A DNA stretch of 5,729 bases from Piscirickettsiaceae bacterium. GTDB taxonomy: Bacteria > Pseudomonadota > Gammaproteobacteria > Thiomicrospirales > Thiomicrospiraceae. Where the stretch lies: positions 1 through 5,729 of the forward strand of contig JAASTL010000084.1 in NCBI GenBank assembly GCA_021767305.1. Direction: 5' to 3'. The notes under the pieces are model-generated. The model ran no database searches. It was given only the letters and a program-made list of their open reading frames with translations, and had not been told where the DNA came from. The position numbers and the translations under genes were made by a program. Shown here piece after piece: positions 1 to 5,541 of the stretch; positions within the stretch are counted from its first letter, which is position 1; each line of letters starts with the position of its first letter.

Positions 1-1011
1 AAGTTTATCAGGTGAACCGTCTAACTCCATCAATTCGGCAACCTTTTCATATTTAACTAAGGTGGCCTGAGCATGTGAACTTTGCTCTTGCTTAAGTGAT
101 GCTATATTCAGTTCTGTAATGGGTGCCAGTAAACGAGCACAAACAATACCATGCGGTGCTTCAAAGAAAGCGCCGATGGGTCCTGCCAAACCATGCACTG
201 CACCTAGGCCGGCATTGGCTAAAGTGGTACCGGATAAACTGGCAGCTAGCATAAGGTTGGAATAGCCAAGCTTTTGCGTTGCTTTATCAGAACTGTTGAT
301 ATGAGCAAAAGCATGCTTGAATAAATCCATACCTTGCCAGGCTAAAGCATCGGTAATCGGGTTAGGTTTTAAGGTGGTGTAGCTTTCCAATAATTGAGTA
401 AAGGCATCCATGCCAGTGGCGTAAAGCACTTCTTGCGGACAACTGGTGAGTAGTTCTGGATCTAACCAAGCTTCTCTTGCCAATAGTTTGTTATCGCGAA
501 AAGACTTTTTAAATTGCCCAATGCGCGAGAGCACTGCATTTTTGGTGGTTTCACTGCCCGTTCCCGCTGTAGTCGGCAGGGCAATAAAAGGGCAGGTTTC
601 CACGTGGAACGGTTTACCGGCGCCAACACCTTCTAGGTAGTCCATTACCGAGGTTTGGCTAGGAATCAAGCCTGCAATCGCTTTGGCGGCATCTAAAACG
701 CTGCCGCCCCCTAAGCCAATTACGGCATCGCTGTCGGCATCACACTGCGCCACAATTTCATCAACTCTGTCTGGAGATGGCTCACCACTGACAATAAAGC
801 TTTTTACATCAGAGTGAGCGGCAATTTTTTGCTTTAAGATTGCGCCAAACCGCCCTTCTTGAGAGAGGGTGTTCCCCGTAATCAATACAACTTTTTGGTA
901 GTTTCTCTGTTGCAGTTCATCGATAAACTGGTTACGAATGCCCCAACCAAAATGAATGTGTGGCATGGGTGCGAATTGAAAGTTTGGTATTGAGTTCATA
1001 AAGTTTGGCAT
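1..1011 (-). CDS. Iron-containing alcohol dehydrogenase, C-terminus cut off by the window edge
   Basis: The minus strand has an open frame of 337 codons with no stop before the window edge; family members are usually about 380-390 residues, so roughly 50 C-terminal residues are missing. The family performs NAD(P)-dependent oxidation of alcohols or reduction of aldehydes in the cytoplasm. Visible motifs are GGGS at residues 101-104 and PTTAGTGSE at 146-154 (nucleotide-binding half), then the metal-site segments TGMDAFTQ (199-206), VHG (272-274) and PHG (286-288). Asp202, His273 and His287 match three of the four usual metal ligands; the fourth, normally His four residues after the Asp, is Gln206. 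The substrate cannot be inferred. The start is uncertain: ATGs at 1011, 999 and 966 are in frame and none has a clear Shine-Dalgarno. The first retains the most sequence, but the stretch between the first two lies in a small duplication. It lies 37 bases downstream of rep, probably in one transcript. Confidence 0.92.
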   Translation of the reverse strand, partial: MPNFMNSIPNFQFAPMPHIHFGWGIRNQFIDELQQRNYQKVVLITGNTLSQEGRFGAILKQKIAAHSDVKSFIVSGEPSPDRVDEIVAQCDADSDAVIGLGGGSVLDAAKAIAGLIPSQTSVMDYLEGVGAGKPFHVETCPFIALPTTAGTGSETTKNAVLSRIGQFKKSFRDNKLLAREAWLDPELLTSCPQEVLYATGMDAFTQLLESYTTLKPNPITDALAWQGMDLFKHAFAHINSSDKATQKLGYSNLMLAASLSGTTLANAGLGAVHGLAGPIGAFFEAPHGIVCARLLAPITELNIASLKQEQSSHAQATLVKYEKVAELMELDGSPDKL

Positions 1012-1025
1012 TGGGTTAATAATAA

Positions 1026-1044
1026 GTTAGTTATTCAGAGTCGA
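1026..1044 (-). repeat. Copy A of a 19-base intergenic repeat, just after the rep stop codon
   Basis: On the minus strand this reads TCGACTCTGAATAACTAAC and begins exactly 4 bases after the rep TAA (1051-1049). It matches the plus-strand sequence at 3848-3866 in 18 of 19 positions. It fills about half of the rep-dehydrogenase gap. Its first bases also belong to a 14-base exact repeat (1039-1052) shared with 5504-5517. It has no stem-loop and no T-run, so it is not a terminator. Confidence 0.6.
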
Positions 1045-1048
1045 CTAT

Positions 1049-3082
1049 TTAGTTTTTCTTTAAAAAAGACTTTAAATTAGCAATTTGCGCATTGCCGTGT
1101 TCCATTTGTTCTTCTTTGGACACCACAACACCCGGTTTACCTTCCCATTTAAGCAGTTCTTCCGGTAACTCTTCCAAAAATCGACTGGGTTCGCAGGTCA
1201 TGTCTTCTCCATATTTACGTCGCTTGCTGGCGTAAGTCATGGTTAAAGAACGTTGCGCACGGGTAATGCCTACATATGCTAAACGGCGTTCCTCTTCAAG
1301 ACCAGGAGATTCCAAATTCTGTTTGTGTGGTAGCAGTTCTTCTTCCATGCCAATCAAAAATACATGCGGAAACTCCAGACCTTTAGAAGCGTGTAATGTC
1401 ATGAGACTGACCATGTCATGTTCTTGTTCAGATTCATTACGTTCCATCATATCCATTAAGGTCATATGAGTAACAATCTTTTCCAGGCGTTTTTCTTCGC
1501 CGTCTTCTTCGATCGCTTTTTTGATAATGCGCTCAATCCAGAGAATAAAGTCGCGCACATTATTAATGCGGCGCTCGGCTGCTTTAGGATTACTGGCTTG
1601 TTCATGCAGCCAGTTATCGTATTCAATCTCTTCAATGATTTGCTTAACCAGTGAAACCACTTCTTCGCCTTGGGCACTATCGGCAAGTTGCGCCCAACGC
1701 AGCAGGTTTTCCCCAAATAGCTGTACACGTTTAAGCGCTTTTTCAGAGAGGATTTGGGTAAGACCAAACTCCTGAGTGGCATCAAATAGGCTAATGCCAC
1801 GTTGGGTTGCATAACCCGCCAGTTTTTCTAAGGTGCTGGCGCCAATTTCTCGGCGTGGTGTATTTACAATGCGTAAGAAGGCGGCATCATCATCTGGGTT
1901 AACAATAATGCGCAAATAGCTCATGACATCTTTGATTTCAGCATGATCAAAAAATGATTTTCCACCGGAAATGACATAAGGAATATTTTGTTCACGTAAG
2001 GCGCGTTCCATCAAACGTGCTTGGTGATTACCGCGATACAAAATCGCATAGTCGCGGTTTTTAGTGCGATGTTTAAACTTGTGAACGATAATTTCAGAAA
2101 CCACACGCTCGACTTCTTGGTTTTCATTGGCACAAGAGATCACACGTAGGTGATCTCCCATGCCCATCTCGCTCCAGAGTGACTTTTCAAATACGTGCGG
2201 GTTGTTGGCAATTAATTGGTTGGCCGCCTGTAATATGCGATTACTTGAGCGGTAATTTTGTTCGAGTTTAATTAGCCTAAGAGAGGGGAAATCCTCTTTA
2301 AGCATAACAAGGTTTTCAGGTTGTGCACCGCGCCATGCATAGATCGATTGGTCATCATCACCTACCACCGTAAAACGGGCCTGCACACCAACCAACTGCT
2401 TAACCAAAGCGTACTGAGAGGCATTGGTGTCTTGATACTCATCCACCAGCAAGTAACGCACGCGGTTCTGCCATTTATCTAAAATTTCTGGGTTTTCGCT
2501 AAAGAGTTTAACGGGTAAGCCAATCAAATCATCAAAGTCGACGGCGTTGTAGGCCTTGAGTTGTTTTTGATAAGCACCATACAAAATCGCCCGCGCTTGT
2601 TGCTGTGCATCTTCTGCTTGTTCTAATGCCTGCTCGGGAGAGATATGAGCATTTTTCCAATTGGAAATATCCCATTGCACACCATCCAATACTTCTGGAT
2701 CGAGCGTCTGTTTGCTCATCAACTCCTTAAGAATTTGGCCGCCATCGGTGGCATCCATAATAGAAAAGTTGGATTTATAACCTAGCGCCTTGTACTCGCG
2801 GCGAATGATATTCAAGCCAAGGTTGTGGAAGGTAGAAACATTCAAGCCTGAGGTGTTTTCGTCTTTCAGAAGCTTGGTAACACGCTCTTTCATCTCTTTG
2901 GCCGACTTATTGGTAAAGGTAACGGCATAGATATTGTGCGGTTGGTAATCACACTTGCGGATTAAATAAGCGATTTTTTCGGTAATAACACGAGTTTTAC
3001 CCGAACCCGCTCCCGCCAGAACCAAGGCGGGGGTTTCAATATGTTTAACCGCTTCAAATTGTCTATCGTTCAGGCTGTGCAT
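1049..3082 (-). CDS. rep: ATP-dependent DNA helicase Rep (superfamily 1A, 3'-5')
   Basis: The 677-residue product has the full set of UvrD/Rep helicase motifs: Q motif around LNDRQ (4-8), Walker A AGAGSGKT (23-30), Ia TFTNKSAKEM (55-64), II DEYQD (214-218), III GDDDQSIYAWRG (241-252), IV QNYRSS (275-280), V TLHASKGLEF (562-571) and VI RRLAYVGITRAQR (599-611). It is assigned to Rep rather than UvrD or PcrA because length (E. coli Rep is 673), the segments IANNPHVFEK (291-300) and ILYRGNH (347-353), and the tail with QIANLK (666-671) match E. coli Rep as I remember it. In E. coli, Rep unwinds DNA 3'-5', clears protein roadblocks ahead of the fork through contact with DnaB, and supports PriC-dependent restart and rolling-circle replication. 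The start is set by alignment to Rep, whose homologues begin a few residues before the Q motif; no Shine-Dalgarno precedes it, so initiation may be weak. It is transcribed divergently from the methyltransferase gene and leads into the dehydrogenase. No defect was seen. Confidence 0.97.
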   Translation of the reverse strand: MHSLNDRQFEAVKHIETPALVLAGAGSGKTRVITEKIAYLIRKCDYQPHNIYAVTFTNKSAKEMKERVTKLLKDENTSGLNVSTFHNLGLNIIRREYKALGYKSNFSIMDATDGGQILKELMSKQTLDPEVLDGVQWDISNWKNAHISPEQALEQAEDAQQQARAILYGAYQKQLKAYNAVDFDDLIGLPVKLFSENPEILDKWQNRVRYLLVDEYQDTNASQYALVKQLVGVQARFTVVGDDDQSIYAWRGAQPENLVMLKEDFPSLRLIKLEQNYRSSNRILQAANQLIANNPHVFEKSLWSEMGMGDHLRVISCANENQEVERVVSEIIVHKFKHRTKNRDYAILYRGNHQARLMERALREQNIPYVISGGKSFFDHAEIKDVMSYLRIIVNPDDDAAFLRIVNTPRREIGASTLEKLAGYATQRGISLFDATQEFGLTQILSEKALKRVQLFGENLLRWAQLADSAQGEEVVSLVKQIIEEIEYDNWLHEQASNPKAAERRINNVRDFILWIERIIKKAIEEDGEEKRLEKIVTHMTLMDMMERNESEQEHDMVSLMTLHASKGLEFPHVFLIGMEEELLPHKQNLESPGLEEERRLAYVGITRAQRSLTMTYASKRRKYGEDMTCEPSRFLEELPEELLKWEGKPGVVVSKEEQMEHGNAQIANLKSFLKKN

Positions 3083-3258
3083 AAGGTAAAAACAGTGTTA
3101 TTGGTAATGTTCTAAAATAATTTCGCGTGACTTGGTGGTCCACTTAATATCGACTCACTCTCTATTGTCGCGAAAGGTGTTTCTGAAAAGGTACAATATG
3201 ATAATTCAAATTTGATTAGCTTGCCGGATTATGACGACTGGCCGTAAAGGAAATGTTT
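3083..3258. promoter_or_regulatory. Divergent intergenic region expected to hold the rep and methyltransferase promoters
   Basis: This gap separates two divergent genes, so promoters for both should lie here, though none is clear by eye. On the plus strand TACAAT (3192-3197) overlaps TATGAT (3197-3202); both resemble a -10 box, but no good -35 sits 16-18 bases upstream. The nearest candidate, TTGTCG (3165-3170), is 21 bases from TACAAT. A 10-base perfect palindrome TCAAATTTGA (3206-3215) lies just downstream and could be an operator. TTTCGCG (3121-3127) and CGCGAAA (3169-3175) form an exact inverted pair 41 bases apart. AATATCGACT (3146-3155) repeats a sequence found after the methyltransferase stop codon. 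No convincing minus-strand promoter for rep was found. No open frame of useful length is present. Confidence 0.4.
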
Positions 3259-3261
3259 GTG
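3245..3261 (+). promoter_or_regulatory. Ribosome binding site favouring GTG 3259 as the methyltransferase start
   Basis: AAAGGAA at 3246-3252 is the only purine-rich Shine-Dalgarno candidate. Its GGA core (3249-3251) is one base from ATG 3253, too close for normal initiation, but seven bases from GTG 3259, which is ideal. The two starts differ by only two residues (Met-Phe). Confidence 0.65.
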
Positions 3262-3843
3262 AGCAATATTGAAGCCTTAAAGAAAGATTTACATATAGAA
3301 ACCGAATTGATGTCGCACTCACTTAAGTTTGCCACTACTTGGGGTATTTTTAGTCCAAGAGAAATAGACTCGGGCACCAGTCTGTTTTTAAAACACCTAG
3401 ATATTAAAGAGGACGAAGTTGCACTTGATATTGGTTGTGGCTATGGTCCAATTGGTTTAGCCATTGCGGCGAGCGCTCCAAAAGGGCAGGTGCATATGGT
3501 GGATAAGGATTTTGTGGCAGTAGATTACGCCAATAAAAACGCTGAACTCAATCGTTTGCCAAATGCCAAGGCTTATCTGTCTAATGGGTTAAGTAATGTG
3601 CCGAAAGATATCCAATTCACCACTGTGGTCTCTAATATTCCGGCTAAGGTTGGGAAAGAGATGTTGAGTATTATGTTGCATGATATCCATGCCCAACTGG
3701 CTCCGGGTGGTCAGTTTGTGGTGGTGACGATTAATGGTCTACGCCAGTATATGAAACGTAATTTCAATGAAGTGTTTGGCAACTACGAGAAAGTCAAACA
3801 AGGAAAAGACTATACTATTTCACGTTGTATTAAAGAGTCATAA
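3259..3843 (+). CDS. Class I SAM-dependent methyltransferase, RsmC/YbxB-like
   Basis: The product is 194 residues from GTG 3259, or 196 from ATG 3253 (numbering below uses the ATG). It is a single-domain Rossmann-fold methyltransferase. Motif I is LDIGCGYGPIGLAIA (58-72), the SAM-binding loop, and Asp84 in HMVDKD ends the second strand. The catalytic-loop position holds SNIPAKVGKE (127-136), followed by a late strand QFVVVTINGLRQYMKRNF (154-171). Overall it resembles the small MTS-domain family of Bacillus YbxB and the C-terminal half of RsmC/RlmG, which methylate guanine N2 in rRNA. YbxB-like proteins have NPP where this one has NIP, so RNA-base methylation cannot be assumed. It lacks the extra N-terminal domain of RsmC. 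It is the first gene of a plus-strand cluster ending in a terminator at 5436-5478. The family call is firm, the substrate unknown. Confidence 0.88.
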   Translation: MSNIEALKKDLHIETELMSHSLKFATTWGIFSPREIDSGTSLFLKHLDIKEDEVALDIGCGYGPIGLAIAASAPKGQVHMVDKDFVAVDYANKNAELNRLPNAKAYLSNGLSNVPKDIQFTTVVSNIPAKVGKEMLSIMLHDIHAQLAPGGQFVVVTINGLRQYMKRNFNEVFGNYEKVKQGKDYTISRCIKES

Positions 3844-3847
3844 AATA

Positions 3848-3866
3848 TCGACTTTGAATAACTAAC
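3848..3866 (+). repeat. Copy B of the 19-base intergenic repeat, just after the methyltransferase stop codon
   Basis: The sequence TCGACTTTGAATAACTAAC starts exactly 4 bases after the TAA at 3841-3843. It differs from copy A (minus strand, 1044-1026) at a single base. It lies in the gap before the Tim44-like gene. Like copy A it sits between a stop codon and the next gene of the same orientation. Confidence 0.6.
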
Positions 3867-3884
3867 ATAAAGAATGAAAATTAC

Positions 3885-3897
3885 AGGATTCAATATG
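3885..3897 (+). promoter_or_regulatory. Ribosome binding site favouring ATG 3895 for the Tim44-like gene
   Basis: AGGA at 3885-3888 stands six bases before ATG 3895, a standard spacing. The longer frame from ATG 3874 has only a weak AAAGA in front, and the next ATG at 3904 has no ribosome binding site. Starting at 3895 also puts a short polar segment before the signal-peptide core. Confidence 0.6.
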
Positions 3898-4884
3898 GGC
3901 TATATGAATACTAAACAATTTAATTTAAATATGCTTTTGTGGGGCTTTATCGCACTGTTAATGTTCTCATTTTCTCAAGTAGCGGAAGCTAAGCGTTTTG
4001 GTGGCGGTGGTAGCTTTGGTTACCAAAAGAAAATCGCACCTAAACAGCCTGCTACAGCACCTAAAAAGACTACGCCTGATTCTGCTAAAGCCGCACCATC
4101 TTCGCAAGCAAAGCCTGCGAGCGGTGCCTCTAAATGGTTAGGTCCATTGGCGGGTATTGCGGCCGGTGGTTTATTGGCAGCGATGTTATTCGGTGATGGA
4201 TTTGAAGGCATTCAGCTGTTTGATATTTTGCTGTTTGCGTTGATTGCATTTGTGCTGTTCAAAATATTTGCCTCCGTGGCACGAAGAAATATGGCGTATC
4301 AGCCGGCAGATGATCATTCGGCTTATCGACAGACTCAAAATGAATATTCACAACCTTATGAAAATAATGCTCAGCGTCAAGCACATGAATCGAATCAATC
4401 ATCAAATCATGCGGCTTATGATGCTAATCAGCAAGGCTCGATTATTGGCTCTAACCTAGAAGATGGCCTTGGCCAAGGTGCTAGTGAACAAGCACATTAT
4501 TTTGCTGAAATCCCAGCATGGTTTAATGCTGAACAATTTGTTGAGGGTGCCAAAGGCCACTTTATGAGCCTGCAAAAAGCTTGGGATAATTTGGAGATTA
4601 GCGAAATTGAATCTTACTGCACTCCAGAACTGTTTGCCGCATTACAACAACAAATGGCTGAGATGCAACCAGGGCAAAATCACACGCGTGTTGACGAGCT
4701 TGACGCTGAAATTGCAACCATGGCAATTGATGGCGATTACTTAGTAGTGAGTTTACGATTCACTGGATTTATTGAAGAAGATGGCAATGGTGCTCACTCC
4801 TTCAATGAAATCTGGCATATTCGTCGCTTGGCAAATGATGAAGGTGACTGGCGTATTGCCGGTATCCAACAAGCGAACGCTTAA
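3895..4884 (+). CDS. Secreted or membrane-anchored protein with C-terminal Tim44-like domain
   Basis: The product is 329 residues from ATG 3895; the frame can extend to ATG 3874 (336). The N-terminus is a signal peptide: a short polar stretch, a hydrophobic core (about 13-27) and an AEA-type cleavage site near residue 32. Mature protein begins with KRFGGGGSFG, then a Lys/Pro/Ala-rich linker (about 45-79), two hydrophobic segments (about 81-99, rich in Gly/Ala, and 107-126), a Gln/Asn/Ser/Tyr-rich low-complexity stretch (about 135-195), and a Tim44-like domain (about 200-329). Domain hallmarks are FVEGAKGHFMSLQKAWD (215-231), YCTPELF near 241-247, a NEIWHIRR strand (304-311) and the closing DWRIAGIQQ (318-326). 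In mitochondria this fold belongs to the TIM23 import motor subunit Tim44; bacterial members have no settled role. The layout suggests an inner-membrane protein with a hinge of two helices. It lies between the methyltransferase and lipoprotein genes, likely in one transcript. Confidence 0.88.
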   Translation: MGYMNTKQFNLNMLLWGFIALLMFSFSQVAEAKRFGGGGSFGYQKKIAPKQPATAPKKTTPDSAKAAPSSQAKPASGASKWLGPLAGIAAGGLLAAMLFGDGFEGIQLFDILLFALIAFVLFKIFASVARRNMAYQPADDHSAYRQTQNEYSQPYENNAQRQAHESNQSSNHAAYDANQQGSIIGSNLEDGLGQGASEQAHYFAEIPAWFNAEQFVEGAKGHFMSLQKAWDNLEISEIESYCTPELFAALQQQMAEMQPGQNHTRVDELDAEIATMAIDGDYLVVSLRFTGFIEEDGNGAHSFNEIWHIRRLANDEGDWRIAGIQQANA

Positions 4885-4892
4885 CTGATTGG

Positions 4893-4932
4893 CTGACCAG
4901 CTCCAATGGCCGGCCTATTAGTGCTGGCTCAG
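4893..4932 (+). other. Possible RNA hairpin overlapping the lipoprotein ribosome binding site
   Basis: CTGACCAGC (4893-4901) can pair with GCTGGCTCAG (4923-4932) with one bulged C at 4928, giving a nine-pair stem. The loop contains the self-complementary GGCCGGCC (4908-4915). The right arm ends in AG, the first two bases of the AGGAG ribosome binding site (4931-4935). No T-run follows, so it is not an intrinsic terminator. It could tune translation or protect an mRNA end. Confidence 0.35.
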
Positions 4933-4941
4933 GAGTGAAAC

Positions 4942-5394
4942 ATGTTGTTATCAGTAAAACGTCTATTTTTGTTTACCGCTTTGTTGGCGGCTATTTTTGC
5001 CGCTGGCTGCAGTAAAGAACCGGTAAAAATAACATCTGCCAAACTGGTTAGTGGATTAGATAAAGGTTCTGGCAACTTTGATCGTGTGCTGGAAATCTGT
5101 TTTAACAAACCGCTATCTTCTGAGTATTATCACAAGCTCACTATTCTCACCAAGCAGAATGTTCGCATAACCGGATTTGGTACCTTGCGACCTTTAGCTT
5201 CTGATCCTGATAACAAATGTCATCTCAGAAATGTCTATCTTTATATTCACAAAGATTCGCCAATAGACGCTCGCCAGCTTATTAAAGATTATGTTGTGCC
5301 CGGTAATATCAGCCAGATTCTAGTGCAGATTTATTATGACAAGCCGGAAGGCAAAGAGCTTCCGTTGGACGAAAAGGTGTTTACGAATTTATAA
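4942..5394 (+). CDS. Small lipoprotein of unknown function
   Basis: The product is 150 residues. A lipoprotein signal peptide is clear: positive N-terminus with K6 and R7, hydrophobic core 8-21, and lipobox AAGC ending at Cys23, so the mature form should be a lipid-anchored protein of about 128 residues. Ser and Lys follow the Cys (CSKEP); by the E. coli +2 rule, Ser at +2 favours the outer membrane. The mature part has no transmembrane helix and looks like a small alternating strand/helix domain, with features such as CFNKPLSSEYYHKLTI (53-68), RPLASDPDNKC (83-93) and VYLYIHKDSPIDARQLIKDY (98-117). Besides Cys23 it has two cysteines, in the segments ICFNK and NKCHL, that could form a disulfide. 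I do not recognise a named family. The start is secure: AGGAG at 4931-4935 lies six bases before ATG. It is the last gene before a strong terminator. Confidence 0.85.
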   Translation: MLLSVKRLFLFTALLAAIFAAGCSKEPVKITSAKLVSGLDKGSGNFDRVLEICFNKPLSSEYYHKLTILTKQNVRITGFGTLRPLASDPDNKCHLRNVYLYIHKDSPIDARQLIKDYVVPGNISQILVQIYYDKPEGKELPLDEKVFTNL

Positions 5395-5435
5395 AATCGC
5401 TCGTCATTTTTAAATCATTAACACTTAAAATAGAG

Positions 5436-5478
5436 AACCCGAGAGTATTTGTTAATACAGAATACTCTCGGGTTTTTT
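5436..5478 (+). terminator. Intrinsic terminator after the lipoprotein gene
   Basis: AACCCGAGAGTATT (5436-5449) and AATACTCTCGGGTT (5461-5474) form a perfect 14-base-pair stem with an 11-base loop, followed by six T (5473-5478). It lies 41 bases after the lipoprotein stop codon and 63 bases before truD. It therefore ends the methyltransferase, Tim44-like and lipoprotein transcript and isolates truD. The reverse strand lacks a good T-run. Confidence 0.95.
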
Positions 5479-5503
5479 ATTTGCCTGAACACTCCTAGTA
5501 TTT

Positions 5504-5517
5504 AGTCGACTATTTAG
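5504..5517. repeat. 14-base repeat shared with the rep 3' end, upstream of truD
   Basis: AGTCGACTATTTAG occurs here and, in the same plus-strand orientation, at 1039-1052. Here it sits 24 bases before the truD ATG and contains most of the perfect 10-base palindrome TAGTCGACTA (5503-5512). TATTTAG also appears twice as a direct repeat, at 5499-5505 and 5511-5517, twelve bases apart. TATTTA at 5511-5516 could double as a weak -10 box for truD, but no matching -35 is seen. Confidence 0.4.
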
Positions 5518-5541
5518 GAACCTTCAATTTGGAAACGACTT

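Noticed and set aside
446..640. Plus-strand open frame of 64 codons
   Set aside because: It is antisense to the dehydrogenase coding frame, which has strong family motifs across the same bases; no ribosome binding site or recognisable domain.
1462..1812. Minus-strand 116-codon frame and overlapping plus-strand frames at 1239-1469, 1466-1654 and 1521-1775
   Set aside because: All are out-of-frame shadows of the rep gene, whose frame is intact and matches Rep throughout; the translations are of unnatural composition.
3074..3094. Possible LexA-type site, CTGT and ACAG flanking the rep start
   Set aside because: The half-sites are 13 bases apart, not the 8 of a gammaproteobacterial LexA box.
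4020..4459. Minus-strand 63-codon frame (4020-4211) and plus-strand 71-codon frame (4244-4459)
   Set aside because: Both are shadows of the Tim44-like gene, arising from its Ala/Pro/Gly-rich and low-complexity stretches.
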